A DNA stretch of 64,000 bases from an uncultured Agathobaculum sp. (GCF_944380985.1 NZ_CALWJJ010000002.1:62001-126000); one strand, 5' to 3'; counted from the first letter of the stretch, positions 7,472 through 16,173 are shown. A program made the numbers and translations. The notes: a model not told the origin generated them from the letters alone.

Positions 7472-9751
7472 TTATGCCTCCATCAGCATGGTAAGCAGCT
7501 TGGCGAACTCGCTGCGGGTAATGGTATTTTCCGGCCGTAGCGTGCCGTCGGCATAGCCGCCAATCAAACCCTGCTGCACGCACAGCGCGGCAGCGGCGCG
7601 TCGCTCGGCCGGCACCGCGCCTGCATCCGAGAATGCGGCCAGTATCTGCGCGGCTTGCTGCTCGTCTGGCAGCTGGCTGCCTTGCTGCACAAGCAGGTTG
7701 GCGAAAAGCTGCATAGTATCCGCGCGGGAGAAGGCGGTATCGGGCTGGAAGCCGGCAGCGAGGCCCTCAAGCAGCCCGGCATCTGCGGCGGCGCTGACCT
7801 CGGCGGTATACCAGGCGTCTGCGGGTAGGCCCGCAAGCGGCGTGTCCACAGATGGCAGCTGCTGGCTGCGCACCACAGTCACACAGGCTTCGGCCGCTGT
7901 AATTAGATCATCCGGTCGAAACGCACCGTCCGCGCCATGCATCAGGCCAGCGTCCGCAACCGCTTGGATAAACGAGATCGCCCAATGGTCCGCATGCACA
8001 TCGGTAAAGCCCGAAACCGTTTCCGTCATGCCGTTATACGGTGTGTGCAGCGCGTTGTAAAGCGCGCTCTCGGGGTCAATAACCTGGTCAAGCTGCGCAA
8101 AGGTGAGCAGATAGCGTTCAGTATACGCGCGGCGTGTTTCGCTCTGGTATTCGTTGTAATACCAGGTCACGCCGTCGGCGCTTACACGCGGATAGCTGTA
8201 AAGGTAGATGGCGTGTTCGGCCGGCAATAGCTGCCCGACCGTATCCATATATCCGCTTTGGAACAAGCTCGAGACCGAATAGCGCGCACCCGTATGCAGA
8301 TCGAAAGCCAGGTTGTCGTTCCATACGGACGCGCCCGCGCCCCTGCCGCTAACGCAGTTGGCCCAGACTACGAGCACCGATCCCTCGACGGACACGCCGT
8401 AGCCACCCTCAAGCGCCTCATACTCGGCCGAGGCCGAAGGACCTTCCAGGAAGAACGCGCGGATTTCCGCGTTGATGGTGCGCTGCACCTGCTCATCTGG
8501 CAGGCCGGAGATCTCTGGGAAATCGACATCCCAGCCGTGCGGGTTGCCGTCCTCAAGAAAGCCCATAAACCGTTCATAATGCACTGTGTTTGCCGTGATG
8601 CCGCCCCCAAGGTCAAAGGAGGTTGGCTGCTCGAATACGATGTTACCGGTCGATAAGTTGATATAGCGCAGCTTACCGTCCTGCGTTACGCGCACGATGT
8701 TTTCGCTCAGCAGCGTGGGGTTTTCCGCGTTTTCCAGGCTGGCGAAGTAGCCGCCGTTTTTGCGGAAGAAAATCAGGCTGCCGTTCGCCGTTCCGTGCCA
8801 GGACAGGCCGTATCGCAGCTCGTCAAACCCGCCGGCGTAACTGGTCGTGCGGTAGGCGATGTTGCCGTTTGCATCCACTGCGGCGACCGAGCCGTCCTCA
8901 CTGCGGGCGGCATACAGCCCCTCGCCCATGTAAGAGAGGTAGTAATAGCTCGGTTCGGTGAGCAGTCTGCCTGCGGTCGAGATCAGACCCCATCGGTTGG
9001 CCTGCCGCACCATGGCTGCGCCCTCGTGGAATTCAGAAATGGTATGATAGAGGAAATCGGTCAGAAACACACGCTGAGAGAGCGAGTAGAGCGCCTGGTT
9101 TTGCCCATTGGACAGCACAATCGTGTCTTCGCCGAAGATCGTCATATACGAGGGAGTAATGCCGCTTTCAAGCGCATACACCGTCTGCCCTGCCGTGTCG
9201 ATTGCAAGGTAAGCGCCTTCAGTGGTCTGCACCAGCGCGCGGCCGCCTGAGAACATGCCCGCCTCACGATAGGTCACGTCAAAAACTGGCGTGCCGTCCG
9301 CCGTTACATAGGTATACAGGCAGGAAACCGGGTCCTGGCACAGCAGCAGGCCATCCGCAAAAAAGCCGATAGCGCCCGTGTATGAGCCGATAAGCTCGCC
9401 GCTGAGTGTATAGTAAACGCTGTGGTCGGCATAGCGGTAGGCAACCATGTCGCCAGAAAATTCGACCGATTTCGGTGAATCGGTATAAGGGATGACGAGC
9501 CGGCCGCTTCGGTCAATGACCGCGGTCTGCCATTTATCGTTTTCAACCGCAGCTAAGCCGCAGTCTGCAAACTCGCCCGCCTGCGTATAGGTGTAGGGCA
9601 ACACGGTCATACCGGTGTCGTCCAGATAGCCGAAGCGGGTCTCGCCATCGGCCCCGGTGCGCGCGACCGGAAAGATCGGCGACGAGGCCGCCGCTGCGCA
9701 CACATATATAGAAAGCGCCACTACCAGGGCGCAAATGGTTTTTCTCAGCAT
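7472..9751 (-). CDS. Exported WG-repeat protein with RsiV-like domain and three SLH domains
   Basis: A 759-residue cell-surface protein. A signal peptide covers about residues 1-23. Residues 35-350 hold WG/KWG-type beta repeats, with recurring patterns such as FGYLDDTGMTVLPYTY and WGLISTAGRLLTEPSY. Residues about 395-545 look like the DUF3298/RsiV-type domain (DEQVQRTINAEIRAFF, then YNEYQSETRRAYTERY). Residues about 580-759 contain three S-layer homology repeats (FTDVHADHWAISFIQAV, then LPADAWYTAEVSAAADAG, and a last TRSEFAKLLTMLMEA). SLH domains bind pyruvylated wall polymers, so the protein should be wall-anchored. The ligand of the WG part is unknown. It is transcribed alone from its own promoter. 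Confidence 0.88.
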   Translation of the reverse strand: MLRKTICALVVALSIYVCAAAASSPIFPVARTGADGETRFGYLDDTGMTVLPYTYTQAGEFADCGLAAVENDKWQTAVIDRSGRLVIPYTDSPKSVEFSGDMVAYRYADHSVYYTLSGELIGSYTGAIGFFADGLLLCQDPVSCLYTYVTADGTPVFDVTYREAGMFSGGRALVQTTEGAYLAIDTAGQTVYALESGITPSYMTIFGEDTIVLSNGQNQALYSLSQRVFLTDFLYHTISEFHEGAAMVRQANRWGLISTAGRLLTEPSYYYLSYMGEGLYAARSEDGSVAAVDANGNIAYRTTSYAGGFDELRYGLSWHGTANGSLIFFRKNGGYFASLENAENPTLLSENIVRVTQDGKLRYINLSTGNIVFEQPTSFDLGGGITANTVHYERFMGFLEDGNPHGWDVDFPEISGLPDEQVQRTINAEIRAFFLEGPSASAEYEALEGGYGVSVEGSVLVVWANCVSGRGAGASVWNDNLAFDLHTGARYSVSSLFQSGYMDTVGQLLPAEHAIYLYSYPRVSADGVTWYYNEYQSETRRAYTERYLLTFAQLDQVIDPESALYNALHTPYNGMTETVSGFTDVHADHWAISFIQAVADAGLMHGADGAFRPDDLITAAEACVTVVRSQQLPSVDTPLAGLPADAWYTAEVSAAADAGLLEGLAAGFQPDTAFSRADTMQLFANLLVQQGSQLPDEQQAAQILAAFSDAGAVPAERRAAAALCVQQGLIGGYADGTLRPENTITRSEFAKLLTMLMEA

Positions 9752-9786
9752 AGCCCTTTCCCATCCTTGGATAAATTCGTACTTAA

Positions 9787-9815
9787 ATTATATCTCTCCC
9801 TGTCCTGTCTCACAA
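9787..9815 (-). promoter_or_regulatory. Promoter of the SLH-protein gene
   Basis: On the minus strand, TTGTGA (9810-9815), a 17-base spacer and TATAAT (9787-9792), 36 bp before the start codon. The rest of the intergenic gap 9752-10074 holds this promoter, the divergent one at 9902-9930 and no further gene. Confidence 0.65.
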
Positions 9816-9901
9816 TAGCATTGGAAAAAGTGTAACAATCGTGACACAGGAGGGCATAATGTTACAGCTTTATTGCAGTTTTTGGCTAAATGCTTCCAGC
9901 C

Positions 9902-9930
9902 TTTACATTGTCTTTGCCAAGTGATAAAAT
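9902..9930 (+). promoter_or_regulatory. Promoter of the glycosyltransferase-GtrA operon
   Basis: TTTACA (9902-9907), a 17-base spacer and TAAAAT (9925-9930). It leaves a leader of about 140 bases before the ATG at 10075, in which I see no convincing structure. Confidence 0.6.
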
Positions 9931-10074
9931 AATTCCATATAAGCGTGCATGCGGATGTCGTTTCGTGTGGACGGGCTGCGTAGCAGAAGGGTTGTACTGA
10001 CGCGGCTGTTCCCCTGCCCTGTACCGGGCTTTTGGCCGGCGCGGTGGGCGGGAATAGAGAGGAGGAGACGGGCC

Positions 10075-11013
10075 ATGCCCAAGCTATCGGTCGTTGTGCC
10101 CTGCTATAATGAGGAGGCAGCGCTGCCGCTGTTTTACCGGGAGATTACCCGCGTGGCGGACGAGATGGCCGAGGTCGATTTTGAGTTTGTATTCATCGAC
10201 GACGGCTCAAAGGACGGCACGCTCGCCGAGCTGCGGCGTCTGGCCGCGGCGGACAAGCGGGTGCGCTATGTCTCGTTTTCGCGCAACTTCGGCAAGGAGG
10301 CCGGCATGCTCGCCGGACTTGAGGCGGCAACAGGCGATTTTGTTGCGCTGATGGACGCGGATTTGCAGCATCCGCCGGCATTGCTGCCCGCGCTCTACCG
10401 TGCGGTGACCGAGGAAGGGTATGACTGCGCCGCGACCCGCCGCGTCACGCGGGAGGGCGAGCCGCCCGTCCGCTCGTTTTTTGCGCGCCTGTTTTACAAG
10501 CTTATCAACCGCATCTCGGATACCGACATTGTCGACGGCGCGTGCGACTATCGTCTGATGCGCCGCGCGGTGGTCGACGCCATCCTGTCCATGCACGAAT
10601 ACAACCGTTTTTCCAAGGGGATTTTCGGCTGGGTCGGCTTTCGAACCAAGTGGGTGCCGTTTGTCAATGTCGAGCGCGTGGCGGGCGAGACCAAGTGGTC
10701 GTTCTGGAAACTGTTTTGCTATTCGCTCGAGGGCATTGTGGCATTTTCAACCGTGCCGCTCGCGCTGGCAAGCGTGCTGGGTGTGATCGTATGCCTGGCG
10801 GCGTTCGTATTTGTCATGGTTGTGCTGATCAAAACGCTGATCTTTGGCGATCCTGTCGACGGCTGGCCGAGTATGATGTGCGGTATACTGTTCCTCGGCG
10901 GGGTGCAGCTGCTGTGTATCGGCATTTTAGGGCAGTATCTGGCCAAAACCTATCTTGAGACCAAGCATCGGCCGGTCTATCTGGTGCGCGAAACGGAGGA
11001 CGGGGTCAAATGA
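10075..11013 (+). CDS. Family 2 glycosyltransferase, DPM1/GtrB-like, membrane-anchored
   Basis: A 312-residue enzyme that transfers a sugar from a nucleotide donor to a polyprenyl-phosphate carrier on the inner membrane face. The GT2 fold is clear: LSVVVPCYNEEAALPLFY at the N-terminus, the DDGSKDGT turn, and the metal-binding ALMDADLQHPP. Two C-terminal membrane helices (about residues 225-257 and 264-290) match the GtrB/Csb/YkoT group. The ATG at 10075 is preceded by GGAGGAG; longer upstream readings lack a ribosome site. The stop overlaps the start of the GtrA-like gene by 4 bp, which supports joint flipping and transfer of a lipid-linked sugar for wall-polymer decoration. Confidence 0.92.
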   Translation: MPKLSVVVPCYNEEAALPLFYREITRVADEMAEVDFEFVFIDDGSKDGTLAELRRLAAADKRVRYVSFSRNFGKEAGMLAGLEAATGDFVALMDADLQHPPALLPALYRAVTEEGYDCAATRRVTREGEPPVRSFFARLFYKLINRISDTDIVDGACDYRLMRRAVVDAILSMHEYNRFSKGIFGWVGFRTKWVPFVNVERVAGETKWSFWKLFCYSLEGIVAFSTVPLALASVLGVIVCLAAFVFVMVVLIKTLIFGDPVDGWPSMMCGILFLGGVQLLCIGILGQYLAKTYLETKHRPVYLVRETEDGVK

Positions 11014-11423
11014 GCAAGCTGTCCGGCCTGGTCGACAAAAAGCTCGCGAAATTCCTGCTGGTGGGCGTTATCAACACATTGGTCGGCACGGCGATCATGT
11101 TCGGGCTGTACAATCTGGCGCACTGCTCCTACTGGGTGTCAAGCGCGGCAAACTATATCCTGACCAGCATTTTGAGCTTTTTTCTAAACAAATACTTTAC
11201 CTTTGAAAGCCGGGAGAAAAGCGCGGCCGAAGCTGTGCGCTTTGCGGTCAATATTGCGGTGTGCTACCTGCTCGCCTACGGCATTGCCAAGCCGTTGTGC
11301 CTGTTTGCGCTTGCGCATACGGCTCCTACCGTGCGGGATAATGTGTCGCTTTTTGCCGGCATGTGCCTGTTTACCGGGTTTAACTATTTGGGTCAACGGT
11401 TTTTCGCCTTCCGGCAGCGGTAA
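11010..11423 (+). CDS. GtrA-like polyprenyl-phosphate-sugar flippase
   Basis: A 137-residue protein with four predicted membrane helices and the GtrA (PF04138) pattern: FLLVGVINTLVGTAIMFGLY near residue 14, then a YILTSILSFFLNKYFTF stretch near 50 and a basic C-terminus YLGQRFFAFRQR. GtrA proteins are thought to translocate the lipid-linked sugar made by the partner GtrB-like transferase, whose stop codon overlaps this start (ATGA). The donor sugar and acceptor polymer cannot be told from the sequence. Confidence 0.9.
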   Translation: MSKLSGLVDKKLAKFLLVGVINTLVGTAIMFGLYNLAHCSYWVSSAANYILTSILSFFLNKYFTFESREKSAAEAVRFAVNIAVCYLLAYGIAKPLCLFALAHTAPTVRDNVSLFAGMCLFTGFNYLGQRFFAFRQR

Positions 11424-11450
11424 AAACATGTGGCTGCGGCGTAGAATATA

Positions 11451-11484
11451 TGCAAAAAGGACGCCCAACGGCGTCCTTTTTGCA
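11451..11484. terminator. Bidirectional terminator between gtrA-like gene and trkH
   Basis: A perfect 15-bp stem TGCAAAAAGGACGCC (11451-11465) and its complement (11470-11484) around a CAAC loop, with a T5 run in each direction. Confidence 0.85.
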
Positions 11485-11492
11485 TCGATGCG

Positions 11493-12938
11493 TTATAGCT
11501 TTCTAAACCAGGTGCGCGGCGTAAACAGCAGCAGCATCGGGAACAGCTCCAGCCTGCCGGCAAGCATGTCGAACATCAGAACAATTTTGCTCAGCGGGTG
11601 GAGAAAGCCGAAATTTGCCGCCGGGCCGACAAGCTCAAGACCGGGGCCGACGTTGTTGAGCGCGGTTGCAACCGCGGTAAAGCTTGTGACCATATCCTCG
11701 CAGGTCAGGCTGACCAGCAGAACCGAGATGACAAAAATCAGCAGATAGGCGATCAGAAAGGCGTTGACCGAGCGCATGACCTCATGCTGCACGCGGTGGC
11801 CGTCCATCTTGTGCACGCGCACCACGCGCGGATGGATGAGGTAGCGCAGCTCTTTTTTCAGGCTCTTGCCGAGCAGCACGATGCGCGAACACTTGATGCC
11901 GCCGCCTGTCGATCCGGCGCACGCGCCGATGAACATCAGCAGCACGAGCAGCGACTTGCTAAACGCGGGCCAGTGGTTAAAATCGACGGTTGCAAAGCCG
12001 GTGGTCGTGATGATTGATGCAACCTGGAACAGCGCGTGGTGGAAGCTTTCAAAAAAGCTGCTGAACAGATCGCGCACGTTTAGCGTGATCAGCAGCGTCG
12101 CGGCGAGTATGACGCCGAGATAGAGCCGAATCTCCTCAATGCGGAACGCATCGCGGAACTTGCGCGAGAGGACCAGATAATATGCGCTGAAGTTGATGCC
12201 GAACAGGATCATAAACACGCTTGTTACGCCCCGCAAATAGTAGCTTTCGTAGTGCGCCATCGAATTGTTCCAGATGCCGAAGCCCCCGGTGCCCGCGGTT
12301 GCCATTGAAGTGCAGACCGCGTCGAAAAACGCCATGCCGCCCACAACCAGCAGAATAACCTGCAAAACGGTCATGCCGAAATAGATCGCGTACAGGATAA
12401 AGGCGGTGTCACGGATGTGCGGCGACATTTTGGAGACCGATGGACCGGGGCTTTCCGCACGCATCAGGTAGATGGTCTGCCCGCCGGCAAGCGGCAGGAT
12501 GATGAGCATGAATACCAGAACGCCCATGCCGCCGATCCAGTGGGTGACGCTGCGCCAGAGCAGTGCGGCATGCGAGAGCGCCTCAACGTCGGCCACGACG
12601 GTCGAGCCTGTCGTGGTAAAGCCCGAAATGGTCTCAAACAACGCGTCGACGAGCGAGGGGATCTCACCGCTGAGCAAAAAAGGCAGCGCGCCCGTGACCG
12701 CCAGCACAATCCAGCACAGCGCGACCGTGACAAAGCCCTCGCGCGCATAAAAGCGCGGATTTGCCGGCTTTTTGCGGCAGAACAGCACGGCGATTGCAAG
12801 GCAAAGAGCCGCCGTGCCTACATAGGCGGATACCACATGCTCCTGGTAGACGACGGCCGTCAACGCAGGTAGAAGCAGGAAAACTGATTCGACGCCCAGC
12901 ATCCAGCCGATCAGGTAGCGGATCATCGCATAATTCAT
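11493..12938 (-). CDS. trkH: Potassium uptake channel subunit TrkH
   Basis: A 481-residue membrane protein of the TrkH/KtrB superfamily, forming the potassium-conducting pore at the plasma membrane. The four pore repeats can be followed by their filter-like glycines: ISGFTTTGSTVV, MATAGTGGFGIW, ITTTGFATVDFN and ATALNNVGPGLE. I chose the ATG at 12936-12938 because GGAGG stands before it; the longer frame would run back through trkA. The start overlaps the trkA stop by 4 bp (ATGA on the minus strand), so the two subunits are translationally coupled. Confidence 0.95.
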   Translation of the reverse strand: MNYAMIRYLIGWMLGVESVFLLLPALTAVVYQEHVVSAYVGTAALCLAIAVLFCRKKPANPRFYAREGFVTVALCWIVLAVTGALPFLLSGEIPSLVDALFETISGFTTTGSTVVADVEALSHAALLWRSVTHWIGGMGVLVFMLIILPLAGGQTIYLMRAESPGPSVSKMSPHIRDTAFILYAIYFGMTVLQVILLVVGGMAFFDAVCTSMATAGTGGFGIWNNSMAHYESYYLRGVTSVFMILFGINFSAYYLVLSRKFRDAFRIEEIRLYLGVILAATLLITLNVRDLFSSFFESFHHALFQVASIITTTGFATVDFNHWPAFSKSLLVLLMFIGACAGSTGGGIKCSRIVLLGKSLKKELRYLIHPRVVRVHKMDGHRVQHEVMRSVNAFLIAYLLIFVISVLLVSLTCEDMVTSFTAVATALNNVGPGLELVGPAANFGFLHPLSKIVLMFDMLAGRLELFPMLLLFTPRTWFRKL

Positions 12939-14302
12939 TGCGGCATCTCCTCCGGCTGGAATATATCCTGCAAGTCGTTCATGCCCTTGCGGTTGGATAC
13001 GACAATCACCGTATCGCCCGCGCGCAGCACATCCTTGCCGCGGGGGATGATGCGCTTGCCGCGGCGGTTGATGCAGCACAGCAGCACATCCGGCCGGATG
13101 GGCATATCCTGCAGCGGCACGCCGGTCAGGTCGTGCGCGGCCACGCGGAATTCGAGCGCTTCGGCTCCGCCGGCCAGCTGGTGCAGCGTTTCGACATTGG
13201 AGCCCATCGAGTTTTGCATCGCGCGGGTATATTGTCCGATCAGCTCAGCGGTCGTCTGTTTGGGGCGGATGACCGTGCCGATGGGCAGGCTGCCGATGAC
13301 CTCCTCAAAGTTGACGCGGTTGACCTTGGTAAACAGCTTGGCCTTGGAGTGGCGCCCTGCATGCAGCGAAAGCAGGATGTTTTCCTCATCCATGCCGGTC
13401 AGTGCAACAAAGGCCTCGCAGGAGGCAAGGCCCTCCTCTTCCAGCAGGTCACGGTCGGTGCCGTCGCCGTGGATGATGGTGGCTTCGGGCAGCAGCTCGC
13501 TGAGCAGCTCGCACCGCTCAAGACGGTTTTCGATAATCTTGACTGAAATACCCGAGGCGATCAGCATTTTGGCCAGAAAGTAGGAGATTTTACCGCCGCC
13601 GATCAGCATAGCCGAGCCGATCCGGTCGTTCGGCACACCGATCTTCTGGAAAAACGCGGCCTGCTCGTGCGGCGGGATGATGACCGTGATGTCATCGCCC
13701 GCCAGCAGGATAAAGTCACCCTTTGGGATATAGGTCTGGCCGCCGCGGCGCACCATGCAGACTAGCACATCGGTGCGCAGCACGGGGTCGATCTCGCATA
13801 CAGCCATGCCGTTAAGGCGTGAGTTTTCCGGCACGCGGATGTCAAGCAGCTCGATACGACCCTTGGCAAAGGTGCCTACGCCGATCGCGGAGGGAAAACG
13901 GATCAGGCGTGAGACGACGCGCGCGGTGGATAACTCGGGATTGATGACCATGGACAGACCAAGCTCATCGCGGATAAAGCCGATCTCGGATACATATTGC
14001 GGGTCGCGTACGCGCGCGATCGTGTGGCAGCCGGACGCCTTGCTTGCGATCAGGCAGGAGAGCAAATTGATCTCGTCGTGCGTGGTGACTGCGATCAGCA
14101 GATCGGTCTCCTTGATGCCGGCCTCCTTGAGCACATGGAAGCTGGTACCGTTGCCGTTCACAGTGGCAACATCCAGGGTGTTGGATAGCTCGCCGAGCCG
14201 CCGCTCGGACATGTCGACTAGGGTCAGGTCGTGCCCCTCTGCGGAAAGCTGTTCGGCCAGCGCCGAGCCGACCTTGCCGCAGCCTACGATAATGATGCGC
14301 AT
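12935..14302 (-). CDS. trkA: Trk potassium uptake regulatory subunit TrkA
   Basis: A 455-residue cytoplasmic gating subunit with duplicated RCK modules: a Rossmann NAD-binding TrkA-N domain beginning MRIIIVGCGKVGSALAEQL, a TrkA-C domain at about 135-215, a second TrkA-N beginning SAMLIGGGKISYFLAKML near residue 230, and a final TrkA-C. It opens the TrkH pore in response to bound nucleotide. TrkA-C domains of Firmicutes are known c-di-AMP targets; the c-di-AMP synthase gene cdaA is in this window at 35266. The promoter lies at 14350-14378 and the leader is only about 45 bases, so there is no room for a c-di-AMP riboswitch. Confidence 0.95.
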   Translation of the reverse strand: MRIIIVGCGKVGSALAEQLSAEGHDLTLVDMSERRLGELSNTLDVATVNGNGTSFHVLKEAGIKETDLLIAVTTHDEINLLSCLIASKASGCHTIARVRDPQYVSEIGFIRDELGLSMVINPELSTARVVSRLIRFPSAIGVGTFAKGRIELLDIRVPENSRLNGMAVCEIDPVLRTDVLVCMVRRGGQTYIPKGDFILLAGDDITVIIPPHEQAAFFQKIGVPNDRIGSAMLIGGGKISYFLAKMLIASGISVKIIENRLERCELLSELLPEATIIHGDGTDRDLLEEEGLASCEAFVALTGMDEENILLSLHAGRHSKAKLFTKVNRVNFEEVIGSLPIGTVIRPKQTTAELIGQYTRAMQNSMGSNVETLHQLAGGAEALEFRVAAHDLTGVPLQDMPIRPDVLLCCINRRGKRIIPRGKDVLRAGDTVIVVSNRKGMNDLQDIFQPEEMPQ

Positions 14303-14349
14303 AGTGCGCCTCCGATCTTTTTTTCTCTTTTATTGTGGAATACATAGCG

Positions 14350-14378
14350 ATTATAGTCTCTTGCCATGCAAAATGCAA
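14350..14378 (-). promoter_or_regulatory. Promoter of trkA-trkH
   Basis: On the minus strand, TTGCAT (14373-14378), a 17-base spacer and TATAAT (14350-14355), a strong sigma-A match followed by a short leader with GGAGG before the trkA ATG. Confidence 0.75.
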
Positions 14379-14584
14379 CATATTTTGTTGGGAAATCAGC
14401 AAAATACCAGCGGTGCGCGGCGCCTCTCCAGCGCGGCCGCTGTGTATTGGCTGGACTTGCTTAAAAAATCAGCCGCATAGCTGCCGGGCGGCGCTCGCTG
14501 CCCGCTACCTATCGCACTGCTGAATTTGTATAATCTGACGAAAACAAACGGGCATTTTTGGATTGTTGCGACAAGGCAGACGGC
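14379..14584. other. Intergenic region without a recognisable gene
   Basis: No reading frame here has a ribosome site or a recognisable product. It holds small GC-rich inverted repeats, for instance CAGCG-N4-CGCTG at 14429-14442, and a TATAAT at 14529-14534 with no matching -35 box. I see no tRNA or known riboswitch fold. Confidence 0.4.
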
Positions 14585-14613
14585 TTGAAAAAAGGATGGG
14601 ATTTTGTTACAAT
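14585..14613 (+). promoter_or_regulatory. Promoter upstream of the HPr gene
   Basis: TTGAAA (14585-14590), a 17-base spacer and TACAAT (14608-14613). It would give a leader of about 190 bases before the ATG at 14812. A TATAAT at 14780-14785 without a clear -35 box may be a second, closer promoter. Confidence 0.5.
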
Positions 14614-14668
14614 GTTAGCAGCAAACGAGCATTGCCATAGGGCCCGATCTCACTCATATCGGCGGGCA

Positions 14669-14711
14669 AACCAAATTTTTTACAGCCAGCCGGACAGGCG
14701 ATTGGTTTTTT
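14669..14711 (+). promoter_or_regulatory. Possible attenuator hairpin in the HPr leader
   Basis: AACCAA (14669-14674) pairs with TTGGTT (14702-14707), with a GCC/GGC inner pairing, followed by a T6 run (14706-14711). This has the form of a weak terminator inside the leader. Confidence 0.35.
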
Positions 14712-14811
14712 ATCTTTTGCTGCTGTGCGGCAGGACGGTGCGCGCTTTACTTGCCGGAAAGACGCCGGTCATTATTATATATAATGGTATGATAGAAAGG
14801 AAAATGCAGCC

Positions 14812-15069
14812 ATGAAAACCGTTGAATACACCATCACAGATGCACTAGGCATTCACGCGCGCCCGGCGGGCATGCTGGTCAAGGAGGCGGCAAAGTTCAC
14901 CTCCAGCATCAAGATCGCAGGCCCGAAGAAGGAGGTAGACGCCAAGCGCATCATGGGTGTGATGGGCCTGGGCGTTAAGCAGAATGATACGGTGCGCTTG
15001 ACCATCGAGGGCGATGATGAGGACGCTGCGGCTGCCGCGCTCGAACAGTTTCTGAAAGAAAATCTGTAA
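14812..15069 (+). CDS. ptsH: HPr phosphocarrier protein lacking the regulatory serine
   Basis: An 85-residue HPr-fold protein. The catalytic site GIHARPAG places His15 exactly where the phosphotransferase system phosphorylates it, so it can carry phosphate from enzyme I to sugar-specific enzymes II. At the position of Ser46 of Bacillus HPr (KSIMGVMSLG) this protein has Arg (KRIMGVMGLG, codon CGC), so HPr kinase could not modify it there and it should not act as the usual CcpA co-repressor. The pattern occurs in other clostridial HPr-like proteins. It is encoded alone, between its promoter and a strong terminator, with no ptsI beside it. Confidence 0.93.
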   Translation: MKTVEYTITDALGIHARPAGMLVKEAAKFTSSIKIAGPKKEVDAKRIMGVMGLGVKQNDTVRLTIEGDDEDAAAAALEQFLKENL

Positions 15070-15110
15070 CTGATTTGCAAAAACCGCACCCCGCGTGATA
15101 ACGAATGCGC

Positions 15111-15166
15111 AAAGGGCGCCGGCCGGATGGCTTAATGATAAAAGCCAACCGGCCGGCGCCCTTTTT
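15111..15166. terminator. Bidirectional terminator between ptsH and the iron-uptake operon
   Basis: A 16-bp perfect stem AAAGGGCGCCGGCCGG (15111-15126) with its complement (15149-15164), carrying a small inner GGCTT/AAGCC hairpin and ending in T5. It also ends the convergent siderophore operon. Confidence 0.85.
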
Positions 15167-15174
15167 CTGTTGTA

Positions 15175-16173
15175 TCAGGCCGTCAGTCCATTTTCGAGAT
15201 CTTGCAGCATCAGGTCAAGCGCAGTGATACCGCCCTCGGCGGTGTACCATACGGCAGGATGAGAGAGATAGATGATCTGTCCATCCTGATAAGCACGGGT
15301 ACCCATAATCAGCTCATTTTCCATTACTTCCTGCGCAAGCTGTGCGCCCTCGGTCTGAATGGCGGCATCCCGATCCATAACAAAGACATAGTCCGGGTCC
15401 TTTTCGACGACAAACTCGAAGGATGCCTCGTTGCCGTGGGTAGAGGTGCTGATATTTGCATCCACACCGATGTTGTCAAAGCCAACCTCGCGGCCGATCA
15501 GCGAGCAGCGGCCGTCGTTGCCCAGTACGTTGAGGCTGCCGCTCGTGACCATACCCACAATGGCGGTCTTGTCCGCGGCGAAGTCCGCCAGTGCTTGAAT
15601 GCGGCTGTCAAAACCATCCATGAGCGAGGCTACTTTGTCCTCCATACCAAAAAGCGAGGCAATGGTGGTGGCATTCCGTCTCACGCTCTCGACCACGCCT
15701 ACGCTGGTGTCGGTGGCCAGATAGATGACCGGCGCAATCTCGCTGAGCGCATCATAGGAACCCGCCAGCCGCCCGCCGATGAAGATCACATCGGGCTGGC
15801 ATGCCATAACGGCCTCAAGGTCGGCCTCCTTAATGGTGCCAAGATTTGCAACATCGTCCGTGATGTAGCTTTGTAGATAGTCCAGGCTGGTATCGGCAGT
15901 GCCGACCACACGGTCGCCCACGCCGAGGGCATCTAAAATATCAAGGCTTGCCATATCCAAAATAGCGATGCGCTGGGGGTCATAGGGCGCCTCGAGCGCG
16001 ACAGTCTCGCCGCTGCCGTTAAGACTCTGCACGGTGATCGTCTGCGCCGTATTGACGCCGGCCTGCGCGCCACTCTCGCCGCCGCTCTGGCCGTCGCCGG
16101 AGCCGCCCGCACCGCAGGCGGCAAGGGTCAGTGCGAGCGATAGGCTCAGCGCAAGGGATGCAAACTTTTTCAT
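15175..16173 (-). CDS. Siderophore-binding lipoprotein of an ABC importer (FatB/CeuE/YclQ type)
   Basis: A 332-residue lipoprotein with signal peptide and lipobox LTLAACGAG, followed by a Gly/Ser-rich linker. The mature part is a class III (helical-backbone) binding protein of the PF01497 family: DPQRIAILDMASLDILDALG, then ACQPDVIFIGGRLAG and a C-terminal half containing SNVLGND-like and YVFVMDRDAAI segments. It captures ferric siderophore outside the cell for the two permeases encoded upstream. The start is the ATG at 16171-16173, with AAGGAGTG before it. It is the last gene of the operon and lies 46 bp after the ATPase. Confidence 0.92.
   Translation of the reverse strand: MKKFASLALSLSLALTLAACGAGGSGDGQSGGESGAQAGVNTAQTITVQSLNGSGETVALEAPYDPQRIAILDMASLDILDALGVGDRVVGTADTSLDYLQSYITDDVANLGTIKEADLEAVMACQPDVIFIGGRLAGSYDALSEIAPVIYLATDTSVGVVESVRRNATTIASLFGMEDKVASLMDGFDSRIQALADFAADKTAIVGMVTSGSLNVLGNDGRCSLIGREVGFDNIGVDANISTSTHGNEASFEFVVEKDPDYVFVMDRDAAIQTEGAQLAQEVMENELIMGTRAYQDGQIIYLSHPAVWYTAEGGITALDLMLQDLENGLTA

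Noticed and set aside
14303..14560. Possible c-di-AMP (ydaO) riboswitch before trkA
   Set aside because: The promoter lies only about 45 bases before the start codon, so the transcript has no room for it, and the riboswitch core bases are not seen.
14558..14815. Open frame of 85 codons before ptsH
   Set aside because: It crosses a predicted promoter and terminator-like hairpin, lacks a ribosome site and overlaps the ptsH start; its translation has no recognisable domain.
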